A stretch of 36,360 nucleotides of DNA from an uncultured Clostridia bacterium (GTDB lineage: Bacteria > Bacillota > Clostridia > Saccharofermentanales > Saccharofermentanaceae): assembly GCA_947165785.1 (NCBI GenBank), contig CAMVBS010000019.1, positions 1 to 36,360 on the forward strand, written 5' to 3'. Every line of letters begins with the position of its first letter. The stretch's first letter is position 1. A program made the position numbers and the translations under genes. Shown one piece after another: positions 16,449 to 24,350 of the stretch. The notes below the pieces were generated by a model. The model searched no databases, was not told the origin of the DNA, and worked only from the letters and a program-made list of their open reading frames with translations.

Positions 16449-17336
16449 TTACTCTTTGACACCGCCGAGCATCATGCCCTGTACGTAATACTTCTGGATG
16501 ACAGGGTAAACGCAGATGATAGGTAATACCGTAAGTACCATTGCGCATGACTTGATATTTGCGGAAACTGATGTAGCATCACCATCGCCCTCTTTTGCAC
16601 CGACGCCTCTGATGATCGTCTGGAGGTAGTAAGCTACAGGCCACTGCTTCTTGCTGAGATACAAGAAAGCGTTGTACCAGTTGTTCCAATACATAACTGA
16701 ATAGAAGAGTGTCATCGTAGCAATGATCGGCTTTGAAAGAGGAAGTGCGATCCTGATAAATACACCGAACTTGCTAAGACCATCTATCTCACCTGCTTCC
16801 TCAAGATCCTTAGGGATGCTCTGGAAGAATGACTTCATGAGGATTACGTAGTAAGTGCTTATCATCATAGGAAGGATGAAAGCAGGAACCGTATTCTTAA
16901 GTCCGAGTCCGACTACGAGGATGTAGTTGGAAATAAGTGTTCCGCCGAAGTACATCGTAAAGATGATGAACGGAGTAAGGAATCTGTTGAACTTGAGCTC
17001 TGACTTAGCCATCGGATAAGCAAGCATTGCTGAAGTTACAAGAGAAAGTACTGTACCGATAACTGTATAGATGATCGTGTTCTTGTAATAACTCAGGAAC
17101 TCACCCTTAAGAACATATTTATAAGTATCGATATTAAATCCCTTAGGGATGATACCGGACTCTCCTCTGATGATCGCCTGCTCGGAAGTAAACGACTGGG
17201 ATACCAGATAAAGGAACGGATAAAGTGTCACGATCACGATAAATAACATGATCAAATAGTTAACTACGAGAAATATTTTATAACCGAGGTTTTCTTTAAC
17301 CTTCATCGGTTTTTTCTTAGCGCTGCTGATTGCCAT
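16449..17336 (-). CDS. carbohydrate ABC transporter permease, LplC/MalG-like
   Basis: A 295-residue inner-membrane permease with six predicted membrane segments. The EAA-type loop is visible as EEAGEIDGLSKFGVFIRIALPLSKP (about residues 190-214), the contact site for the ATPase. The first segment follows a basic start (KKKPMKVKENLGYK). It lies 13 bases after its partner permease and forms the second half of the channel. No MsmK-type ATPase gene is present, so a shared ATPase elsewhere is likely. Confidence 0.92.
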   Translation of the reverse strand: MAISSAKKKPMKVKENLGYKIFLVVNYLIMLFIVIVTLYPFLYLVSQSFTSEQAIIRGESGIIPKGFNIDTYKYVLKGEFLSYYKNTIIYTVIGTVLSLVTSAMLAYPMAKSELKFNRFLTPFIIFTMYFGGTLISNYILVVGLGLKNTVPAFILPMMISTYYVILMKSFFQSIPKDLEEAGEIDGLSKFGVFIRIALPLSKPIIATMTLFYSVMYWNNWYNAFLYLSKKQWPVAYYLQTIIRGVGAKEGDGDATSVSANIKSCAMVLTVLPIICVYPVIQKYYVQGMMLGGVKE

Positions 17337-17349
17337 ATCGTTTCCCTCC

Positions 17350-18297
17350 TTACCAAAGACCGCTGTCTGTCAGTTTCTTGGATGCGAAGTTCGCGATCGT
17401 CAAGAGCACAAGATTTATAAGTCCTTCGAAAAGGCCAACCGCAGTTGCATAACTGAAGTTTCCTCCGCCGATACCCATACGGAATACGTATGTCGATACG
17501 ATATCAGCCGTCTCATAGATCATCGGGTTGTAAAGGAGGTATACCTTCTCGAATGCTCCGCCGGAACCTACGAGACCGCCGATATCGAGAATGAGGAGTG
17601 TAGTGATCGTTGGGAGGATCGATGGGATCGTAACGTGCCATACACGTCTGAAGTGTCCTGCTCCGTCAACAGCAGCCGCTTCGTAAAGTGAAGGGTTGAT
17701 GTTGGACATGGCTGCAAGATAAAGGATAGTACCCCAACCTATGCTCTGCCATACACCGGATGAAATAAAGATCGTTGAGAACCACTTTGCTTCTGAGATA
17801 AAGCTGATCTTCTGTCCGCCAAGAGAAGCAATGAGATTATTGATAGGACCGGAAGTAGATACGAGTTCCTTGATCATACCGCACATGATAACGATGGAGA
17901 TAAAGTGTGGGAGATAAGAAACTGTCTGAACGAACTTCTTCCAGTGGATATTTCTGATCTCGTTAATGAGAAGAGCGAAGATCAATGTAAGCGGGAATCT
18001 GAAGAGAAGATAACCGATATTAAGTGTAAGGGTATTCTTAAATGCTCTCCAGAAAGTCTTGTCACCTACAAACTGTTTAAAGTATTTGACTCCGACAAAT
18101 CTGTCACCGAAAATGCTTCCGCCTGCATGATACTTACGGAAAGCAATGATATTACCGAACATAGGCAAATATCTGAATACCACATAATAGATGATCGGGA
18201 TAATGAGCAACAGATAAAGCTGCCAGTATTTTCCGATATGTTTGGTGAAGGAACTCTTTTTATTTGCCGTGTTTTTTTGTTGAAGATTAACGCTCAT
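17350..18297 (-). CDS. carbohydrate ABC transporter permease, LplB/MalF-like
   Basis: A 315-residue permease with six predicted membrane segments and the EAA loop YEAAAVDGAGHFRRVWHVTIP. I start it at the ATG at 18297: AGAGGTG lies just upstream, whereas an in-frame GTG at 18306 overlaps that site. It is first gene of the transporter operon. Its leader holds four tandem operator-like sites (18324-18383) between the predicted transcription start and the gene. Confidence 0.92.
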   Translation of the reverse strand: MSVNLQQKNTANKKSSFTKHIGKYWQLYLLLIIPIIYYVVFRYLPMFGNIIAFRKYHAGGSIFGDRFVGVKYFKQFVGDKTFWRAFKNTLTLNIGYLLFRFPLTLIFALLINEIRNIHWKKFVQTVSYLPHFISIVIMCGMIKELVSTSGPINNLIASLGGQKISFISEAKWFSTIFISSGVWQSIGWGTILYLAAMSNINPSLYEAAAVDGAGHFRRVWHVTIPSILPTITTLLILDIGGLVGSGGAFEKVYLLYNPMIYETADIVSTYVFRMGIGGGNFSYATAVGLFEGLINLVLLTIANFASKKLTDSGLW

Positions 18298-18323
18298 AAA
18301 ACACACCTCTTAAAACATCTGCC

Positions 18324-18383
18324 TTAGTATTCTTACGCTCAAGTATCCTTGCCCTCGAGTACTCTTGCGTACTTGCATACTAG
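18324..18383. promoter_or_regulatory. four tandem operator-like palindromes at 16-bp spacing
   Basis: Twelve-base units start at 18324 (TTAGTATTCTTA), 18340 (CAAGTATCCTTG), 18356 (CGAGTACTCTTG) and 18372 (CTTGCATACTAG), each separated by exactly 4 bases. All resemble CTAGTATACTAG, with G at position 4 and C-T at 9-10 constant. They lie downstream of the predicted transcription start (near 18388), inside the leader. Confidence 0.65.
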
Positions 18384-18394
18384 TTGACGGTTTA

Positions 18395-18423
18395 ATTTTA
18401 TAACTCGGGTGTTAATATGTCAA
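18395..18423 (-). promoter_or_regulatory. ABC transporter operon promoter
   Basis: On the minus strand TTGACA (18418-18423), 17 bases, TAAAAT (18395-18400). The start is expected near 18388, giving a leader of about 90 bases. Confidence 0.75.
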
Positions 18424-18467
18424 TATATCAAACATAAAAAGGTCTAAGTTTTTGTCTAAGGTGCACA

Positions 18468-18516
18468 AAAGGACTCATATACTCTAGTGAAAATACACTA
18501 TTGAAATGAGTCCTTT
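18468..18516. terminator. two-part stem-loop between esterase gene and transporter promoter
   Basis: A perfect 11-bp outer stem (AAAGGACTCAT with ATGAGTCCTTT) and an inner TAGTG/CACTA stem. It lies 52 bases after the esterase stop on the minus strand, with only a short T tract, so it is probably a weak terminator isolating the transporter promoter. Confidence 0.55.
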
Positions 18517-18567
18517 GTAAAATGTCTTTTATTATTATGCTCTGCTACCTGTTTTCGGAATACCCGA

Positions 18568-20139
18568 TCACAGTTTTCTAACCTCATCAGCCATCAGTTT
18601 TCCGAGTACGCTCTTGTTCTGCGGATGAAGCTCATACGGCTCACCCAGACCCTTGGCAAAGACAACTCCGCATTTATCGACCATCGAAGGTGCATTTCTT
18701 TGCATCTTCTGAAGTTCGATCCATCCGTCTCCCAAACCGTCTACCGGATTTACATAGTCAGGCATCTCAACAACAACGATTGGAAGATCCTGACCGAGAT
18801 CTTTCCTCCATCTTTCCACCATTGCCTTGAAAAGATAGTCGTAGCTTATATCCTTGCTTCCCCTCTTTCCCGGTTTAGCTTTAAGATTATACGGATCATC
18901 GGCGTTACTCTCTCCCTGATACCACCAGATACCGCTGAACTTAAGATTAAGTATCGGTCTTATAGATGCAGTATAAAGCGCAGTCGGGATAGTCTGTCCC
19001 ATTATGACAGCAGGAGCAGGTGTCTGTGTCTCTATCTCGTTTTTACGAAGCCATGTTCCCTCCAATGAGATCTTCCTATCACCTGTTCTGATGTAATACT
19101 TATGATCAAGAAGGAATCCGCCGTTCTTATTGTTTATCTCCAGACGAACAGCGATGAGGTTCTTACCCTTATGAAGGATCGAACCGTCGAAAGGATATTT
19201 TCGAGGAGGATAACAATACTCTGTCCTTCCTACCATGGTTCCGTTGATGAAAGTCTGATCAGCATCGATAAGCTCTCCTACATAAAGGAACGAATCCTTT
19301 GAAGGCTCAACATCGATATCGACTTCCTTATAAAGCCACAGACTTCCTGTATACCCGTTACCTTCACGCTCCAGGAAGATTCCCGGCAAAGTAACTTCAG
19401 TCGCATCAGAAGGGATCACCTTTGCTCTTTGCTCAAAGTTCTCCTCAGTGATCGAATTACGCCAGGAAATGATTTCCTTTTCCTTACCCTGCAAAAACTG
19501 CTGCAATGAATCATCTTTTATGAACCTGTTGATGAGCTCACTGCAATCCTTGAATTCCGCGAGAAGGTCACCCGGCATCCAAGCCTCAAGAGTAGAACCT
19601 CCCTGCGCATTAAGAACGAGACCTATAGGGATCTTTCTTTCTTCATAAAGCGACTTGGCGCAGAAAAAACCAACGGCACTTATCTCCCTGATCTCATCAG
19701 GAACAGCCTTTACCCACGGAAGGTCTAGAAGATCCGCTTCCTTGGTATCGTCGAGCCTGTACTGAGGAGTAAGCCTATACTGTCTGATATAAGGATAGTT
19801 TGATGCCTTTACTTCATCTTCCGTAACATCCAAAGTGCGATATACTGGAAGTTCCATATTGGACTGACCTGCGAGCATATATACATCACCGAAGCAGATA
19901 TCATCAAGTTCTACCTTATCAGAACCTTCTACTGTTATCTTATAACCCGTACCGTAAGGATGCGAAGGAAGCTCAATACAAAACCTGCCGTTTTCCGTCT
20001 TACCTTCATATGTCTTATTCTCGAAAAGGACTTTTACCACGTCCGAATTATCATCATGTCCCCAGATCCTGAAAGGCTCATCTCTTTGGATGACCATTCC
20101 GTTTCCCAGGATCCCTGCAAGTTTTAAACTACCGCTCAT
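18568..20139 (-). CDS. sialate O-acetylesterase-type (SASA) carbohydrate esterase, cytoplasmic
   Basis: A 523-residue SGNH-type esterase of the sialic acid-specific 9-O-acetylesterase family, whose members remove acetyl groups from sugars. Nucleophile S93 lies in MLAGQSNMEL, the second block is GIWWYQGESN, and the C-terminal block YELHPQNK holds H505. The residue two before this His, normally Asp, is Glu (E503, codon GAG). A beta-rich domain lies inside (about 225-350). There is no signal peptide, so it acts on imported sugars. AGGAGG before the ATG at 20139 sets the start; the longer in-frame start at 20166 lacks one. It probably deacetylates imported oligosaccharides for the hexuronate route (inference). 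Confidence 0.88.
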   Translation of the reverse strand: MSGSLKLAGILGNGMVIQRDEPFRIWGHDDNSDVVKVLFENKTYEGKTENGRFCIELPSHPYGTGYKITVEGSDKVELDDICFGDVYMLAGQSNMELPVYRTLDVTEDEVKASNYPYIRQYRLTPQYRLDDTKEADLLDLPWVKAVPDEIREISAVGFFCAKSLYEERKIPIGLVLNAQGGSTLEAWMPGDLLAEFKDCSELINRFIKDDSLQQFLQGKEKEIISWRNSITEENFEQRAKVIPSDATEVTLPGIFLEREGNGYTGSLWLYKEVDIDVEPSKDSFLYVGELIDADQTFINGTMVGRTEYCYPPRKYPFDGSILHKGKNLIAVRLEINNKNGGFLLDHKYYIRTGDRKISLEGTWLRKNEIETQTPAPAVIMGQTIPTALYTASIRPILNLKFSGIWWYQGESNADDPYNLKAKPGKRGSKDISYDYLFKAMVERWRKDLGQDLPIVVVEMPDYVNPVDGLGDGWIELQKMQRNAPSMVDKCGVVFAKGLGEPYELHPQNKSVLGKLMADEVRKL

Positions 20140-20195
20140 ATAAACCTCCTGATTCCGTATATGCATATATTACCACGCACATCAAAGAAATTGTA

Positions 20196-20207
20196 CTAGT
20201 ATACTAG
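20196..20207. promoter_or_regulatory. perfect operator palindrome CTAGTATACTAG
   Basis: An exact palindrome midway between the divergent esterase and DUF624 genes, identical to the uxuA operator at 21361. A half-match (TTAGT) starts 16 bases further on at 20212, the same period as in the transporter leader. Confidence 0.65.
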
Positions 20208-20218
20208 CAGATTAGTTG

Positions 20219-20247
20219 TTGATTTATTATCTTTACCACATTATACT
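20219..20247 (+). promoter_or_regulatory. promoter of the DUF624 gene
   Basis: TTGATT (20219-20224), 17 bases, TATACT (20242-20247), with the operator ending 12 bases upstream of the -35. Confidence 0.6.
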
Positions 20248-20272
20248 AAAAACATATATACAGGGGGCATTT

Positions 20273-20926
20273 ATGGACGATTTCTTCAGAAAGATCACAA
20301 AAGGAAGACTATACCGATTCGGAGATAAGCTCGGAGATCATATGTCGGTTTCCCTGCTCTGGTTCTTGTGCTGTCTTCCGATAATAACCATGGTACCATC
20401 CTTTGCTGCATTGTACTACAGCACGCACAGGAGAGCTTCCAAAAGATCCGAGACACCCGCCAAGGATTTTCTTCACTCGTTCAAGACTAACCTTAAGCAA
20501 GGTATAATTATTAATATTATCTATCTTATATATTCAGCGATCACCTTCGCCAATATCTATGTCGGCTACTTCGGACTCGGAGACTTTAAGCTTCCTTCTT
20601 TTTATTTTCCGCTTAGTCTTCTCCTTCTTCTGCCGCTCATTTTCTCATTCCCGTTTGTCATCCCGTGTCTGGCAAGATATGAGAATACGACAAAGAATAT
20701 GTTCATCAACGGTTTTACTATGTCGACCATGTATATGCTCAAGGCAATACTTACTTGCCTGATCCTTACCCTGACACTTGCGATCCTGATCGTCTTCCCG
20801 CCGTCAGTTCTTTTCCTGCCGTCTTTATCGGCCATGCTTATCGAAAACATGCTGGAAAGCGCGTTTAAATATGCTGAGAACCGTAAGAAGAACTCCATCG
20901 AGGACATCATAACGGAGGCACAATAA
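20273..20926 (+). CDS. DUF624 (YesL-like) membrane protein
   Basis: A 217-residue integral membrane protein with about five predicted segments, beginning with the conserved start MDDFFRKITKGRLYRFGDKLGDHM. The family is usually encoded beside LplABC-type oligosaccharide transporters and polysaccharide-use genes, but its role is unproven. AGGGGGC precedes the ATG at 20273; the longer in-frame start at 20216 would precede the transcription start. Its stop overlaps the start of the next gene by one base (TAATG). Confidence 0.87.
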   Translation: MDDFFRKITKGRLYRFGDKLGDHMSVSLLWFLCCLPIITMVPSFAALYYSTHRRASKRSETPAKDFLHSFKTNLKQGIIINIIYLIYSAITFANIYVGYFGLGDFKLPSFYFPLSLLLLLPLIFSFPFVIPCLARYENTTKNMFINGFTMSTMYMLKAILTCLILTLTLAILIVFPPSVLFLPSLSAMLIENMLESAFKYAENRKKNSIEDIITEAQ

Positions 20927-21294
20927 TGGAAAAATATCTCAACACCATCCAGTTGATATCCGGAATCATTGCAATAGTTCTTATATTCGCAGGTCTGTTT
21001 TTGTCGACCAGAAAACTGAGCAAAGAGGACTCAACGAAAAAGATACCAAAGAAGACCGTCATCATCTCAACTATACTTATCGCAGCAGGCCTGTTAGTCT
21101 ATGCGATAACAAAAACTTGCACAAATTATGCGAACAGAGATCAGGAATATGACATATCTGTTTTATATTTATCCTCTCTGATCAGTGTGATAAAATACTT
21201 CGGGTTTGTTATGTTGTTGCCACTTCTGTTCAACTACATCAGAAGAAGGCCGGGGAAAGATATAAGTGATGATAATGAGGAAACAGTAGCCTGA
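20926..21294 (+). CDS. small three-segment membrane protein
   Basis: A 122-residue protein with three hydrophobic stretches (about 8-28, 42-61 and 85-106) and a charged C-terminal tail. I do not recognise a family. It is translationally coupled to the DUF624 gene, so the two may act together in the membrane. Confidence 0.7.
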   Translation: MEKYLNTIQLISGIIAIVLIFAGLFLSTRKLSKEDSTKKIPKKTVIISTILIAAGLLVYAITKTCTNYANRDQEYDISVLYLSSLISVIKYFGFVMLLPLLFNYIRRRPGKDISDDNEETVA

Positions 21295-21341
21295 TCTTAT
21301 TCCTGTCCCAAAAAACTGACATTTTGCATACTCAGAACGCA

Positions 21342-21370
21342 TTGACACTCTTCTAGTAGTCTAGTATACT
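21342..21370 (+). promoter_or_regulatory. uxuA promoter
   Basis: A near-perfect TTGACA (21342-21347), 17 bases, TATACT (21365-21370). Two overlapping operator-like sites cover the spacer and the -10. Confidence 0.85.
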
Positions 21371-21372
21371 AG
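21353..21372. promoter_or_regulatory. overlapping operator pair at the uxuA promoter
   Basis: CTAGTAGTCTAG (21353-21364) overlaps the perfect palindrome CTAGTATACTAG (21361-21372), offset by 8 bases. The form T-N-G-T-A-T-A-C-N-A resembles the operators known for E. coli UxuR (TTGGTATACCAA), a FadR-type GntR regulator. Covering the -10 implies repression. Confidence 0.7.
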
Positions 21373-21434
21373 TTGTAAGTTGATGCTTTTAGCATCCGGC
21401 AGAATCGGAAATAAGACATCAGGTTGGTATATTT

Positions 21435-22508
21435 ATGAAGATGATTATGAGATGGTTTCCTAATGGAGACGACAAAGTTACTCTCGAACAGATTAGACAA
21501 GTTCCCGGTGTATCAGGCGTAGCTACGATGCTTTCATTCGTTCCTGCCGGAGAGGTCTGGACACCTGAAGCTATCAACTCAGTAAAGAAAGAAGTAAATG
21601 ACGCAGGCCTTGAGATGGAGGTCATCGAGAGCGTTAATATCCACGAAGATATCAAAAAGGGCCTCCCTTCCAAGGACAGGCTCATCGAGAATTATATAAA
21701 GACGATGAAGAACCTTTCAGATGCAGGTGTAAAGTGTATCTGCTATAACTTCATGCCTGTTCTTGACTGGTATAGAAGCGACCTTTATTTCCCGCTTCCT
21801 GACGGCAGTAACTGTATGGCATATAACCATGCTTATGCAGCTACTTTAACTTCAGACATGATGGCTAAGGAAATGATCGAAGGTTCCAATAATCTTACAC
21901 TTCCGGGATGGGAGCCTGAGCGTTTCCCGCAGATGGCCGCAGATATCGAGTTCTATAAGAACGTAAGCCAGGATGAATACTTCAAGAATATCAAGTACTT
22001 CCTTGATGCTGTCATTCCTTATGCTGAAGAATACGATATTGATTTCGGCGTTCATCCTGATGATCCGCCGTTCCCTCTTTTCGGACTTCCTAAGGTAGTT
22101 AACAACGCAGAGGCTATCAGAAGATATCTTGCCCTCAACGAGAGTAAGAGAAACGGACTTACCCTTTGTACCGGAAGTCTCGGTGCCAATAAGGAAAACG
22201 ACGTTCCTTCCATGGCTAAGGAATTTGCATCTCTTGGCAAGGTACCTTTTGTACATTTGAGAAATGTACTTCATACAACAGATAAGGATTTCCACGAATC
22301 TGCGCATCTTTCAAAGTGCGGAGATCTCGATATGTTCGCAATCGTTAAGGCTTTGTATGATTCAGGCTTTGACGGTTATATCAGACCGGATCACGGAAGA
22401 ATGATCTGGGGTGAAACCGGACGTCCGGGCTATGGTCTTTATGATCGTGCCCTCGGGTCAAACTATATCTTGGGTTTATGGGAAGCTATAGAAAAACTGA
22501 GCACATAA
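21435..22508 (+). CDS. uxuA: mannonate dehydratase
   Basis: A 357-residue xylose-isomerase-like-fold enzyme that dehydrates D-mannonate to 2-keto-3-deoxygluconate. It has the family start MRWFPNGDDKVTLEQIRQ, the ICYNFMPVLDWYRSDL segment, the FGVHPDDPP metal/active-site loop and the C-terminal DGYIRPDHGRM. Length is typical. It stands between its repressible promoter and a terminator at 22562. Confidence 0.96.
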   Translation: MKMIMRWFPNGDDKVTLEQIRQVPGVSGVATMLSFVPAGEVWTPEAINSVKKEVNDAGLEMEVIESVNIHEDIKKGLPSKDRLIENYIKTMKNLSDAGVKCICYNFMPVLDWYRSDLYFPLPDGSNCMAYNHAYAATLTSDMMAKEMIEGSNNLTLPGWEPERFPQMAADIEFYKNVSQDEYFKNIKYFLDAVIPYAEEYDIDFGVHPDDPPFPLFGLPKVVNNAEAIRRYLALNESKRNGLTLCTGSLGANKENDVPSMAKEFASLGKVPFVHLRNVLHTTDKDFHESAHLSKCGDLDMFAIVKALYDSGFDGYIRPDHGRMIWGETGRPGYGLYDRALGSNYILGLWEAIEKLST

Positions 22509-22561
22509 TATGCCCCTCATATAATTGCTTTTGGATTTTCCTGATAAACTCTATAACTACG

Positions 22562-22601
22562 AAACCGATGCGAGCCCCCAAACATGCATCGGTTTTGTTT
22601 T
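22562..22601 (+). terminator. uxuA terminator
   Basis: A 10-bp stem (AAACCGATGC with GCATCGGTTT) with 14-base loop, then TTTTGTTTT. The next gene (uxuB) starts 36 bases later, so uxuB is read either by read-through or from a weak promoter (TTTTGG, 17 bases, TATAAC) just before the hairpin. Confidence 0.8.
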
Positions 22602-22636
22602 AAAAGATCGGATCAAATTGTAAGGAGACTAAGACT

Positions 22637-24253
22637 ATGAAGCTTACAAAAGAAAGTATAAAGAACAGTTCGGCTTTTGAAGAGAAAGGAATTATCCTTC
22701 CTAAGTTCAACTTAGAAGAGGTTCTGACGAATACCGATTCCAATCCTACATGGGTTCACTTCGGAGCGGGAAACATCTTCCGTGGATTTATCGCAAGGAT
22801 CGCACAGGACCTTCTTAACCAGGGACTTTTAAAGACCGGTATCGTTGCTGCGGATACCTTCGATTATGAGATAATCGATAAGATATATACACCGTATGAC
22901 AACCTCACTTTGATGGCAGATCTTAAGCCTACAGGTGACGTTTCTTATGAAGTCATCGGAAGTATTCCAATGGCAATTCGAGCTAATGCAGTCTATGAAG
23001 AAGATTACAAAAAACTCCATGATATCTTCACTTCCCCTTCTCTTCAGCTCGTAAGCTTTACGATCACGGAAAAAGGTTATTCTTTGAGGAGTATGGACGG
23101 CAACCTTCTCCCTGTAGTCGTTAATGATATCGCGAATGGTCCTAAAGCACCTAATCACGCAATGAGCATCGTCTGTTCCCTCCTTCTCGAGAGATATAAT
23201 GCAGGTAAGCTTCCGCTGGCGGTAGTAAGCATGGATAACTGCAGCCATAATGGCGACAAGATAAAATCCAGCATCATGGAGATCGCTGATTCATGGTTTA
23301 AGAACAGCTTTGTTGATCAGGGATTTATCGATTACCTGAATGATAACAGTAAGATCACTTTCCCATGGTCAATGATCGACAAGATCACTCCAAGGCCGGA
23401 TGCTTCCGTTCAGAAGATGATCGAGGATATCGGAATCGAAGACATGACTCCGATCACAACAAACCGAGGAACATTCATCGCTCCGTTCGTAAATGCCGAA
23501 GTACCGCAGTATCTCGTTATCGAAGATGATTTCACTAACGGAAGACCCGTTTTCGAGAAGGCAGGGGTTTATATGACAGACAGGGATACCGTAAATAAGT
23601 CAGAGAGAATGAAGGTTACGACATGCCTTAATCCTCTTCATACTTCCCTTGCAGTATTCGGTTGCCTTTTGGGATACACGAGGATCTCAGAAGAGATGAA
23701 AAATCCTGTCCTGGTCGACCTCATAAAAAAGATGGGTTACGGCGAAGGTCTTAAAGTCGTTACCGATCCTAAGATCTTGAGTCCTGAAGCATTTATCAAG
23801 GAAGTAATCGAAGAAAGACTTCCAAACCCGTATATCCCTGATGCGCCTCAAAGGATCGCTACAGATACAAGCCTTAAGGTACCGATCAGATTCGGTGAGA
23901 CTATCAAGTCCTACATTGCTTCTGACGAACTTGATGTAACTTCACTTACTTTTATTCCGCTCACGATCGCCGGATGGTTCAGATATCTTCTCGGTATCGA
24001 CGATAAAGGTAATGAGATGCAGTTAAGTTCAGATCCTCTTATGGACGAGCTCAAGGGTGAACTTAAGAACGTAAAGTTCGGTGATCCTAAGAGTGCATAC
24101 GGCAACATAGACGGGCTTTTAAGGAATACTTCCCTGTTCGCGGCAGACCTCGTAGAGTGTGGTCTTAAGCCGAAGATCGAATCGATGTTGTCGGATATGC
24201 TAGAAGGCGAGGGTGCAGTTTTGAGCACTATCACCAAATATGTATGCGGCTAA
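22637..24253 (+). CDS. uxuB: fructuronate reductase (mannitol dehydrogenase family)
   Basis: A 538-residue long-chain polyol dehydrogenase that interconverts D-fructuronate and D-mannonate with NAD(H). The N-terminal WVHFGAGNIFRGFIARI is the dinucleotide-binding motif; the catalytic KxxxxxNxxH is K326...N332..H335 in MKVTTCLNPLH. It could act on other polyols, but its place between uxuA and the regulator makes fructuronate the natural substrate. AAGGAG precedes the ATG. No copy of the regulon operator was found upstream. Confidence 0.92.
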   Translation: MKLTKESIKNSSAFEEKGIILPKFNLEEVLTNTDSNPTWVHFGAGNIFRGFIARIAQDLLNQGLLKTGIVAADTFDYEIIDKIYTPYDNLTLMADLKPTGDVSYEVIGSIPMAIRANAVYEEDYKKLHDIFTSPSLQLVSFTITEKGYSLRSMDGNLLPVVVNDIANGPKAPNHAMSIVCSLLLERYNAGKLPLAVVSMDNCSHNGDKIKSSIMEIADSWFKNSFVDQGFIDYLNDNSKITFPWSMIDKITPRPDASVQKMIEDIGIEDMTPITTNRGTFIAPFVNAEVPQYLVIEDDFTNGRPVFEKAGVYMTDRDTVNKSERMKVTTCLNPLHTSLAVFGCLLGYTRISEEMKNPVLVDLIKKMGYGEGLKVVTDPKILSPEAFIKEVIEERLPNPYIPDAPQRIATDTSLKVPIRFGETIKSYIASDELDVTSLTFIPLTIAGWFRYLLGIDDKGNEMQLSSDPLMDELKGELKNVKFGDPKSAYGNIDGLLRNTSLFAADLVECGLKPKIESMLSDMLEGEGAVLSTITKYVCG

Positions 24254-24263
24254 TGATAATTCC

Positions 24264-24292
24264 TTGACACATTGAACAATTTAATGGAAAAT
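24264..24292 (+). promoter_or_regulatory. promoter of the GntR gene
   Basis: TTGACA (24264-24269), 17 bases, GAAAAT (24287-24292). A perfect inverted repeat TTCATCGTTTGATGAA (24305-24320) follows a few bases after the expected start and could be a separate control site. Confidence 0.6.
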
Positions 24293-24350
24293 ATCTTTGT
24301 TGTGTTCATCGTTTGATGAATAATGACGGAGGAAAGAAGAAATTAATAAT

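Noticed and set aside
18468..18516. A riboswitch in the transporter region
   Set aside because: The stem-loop lies upstream of the transporter promoter, outside the transcript, and has no known aptamer features.
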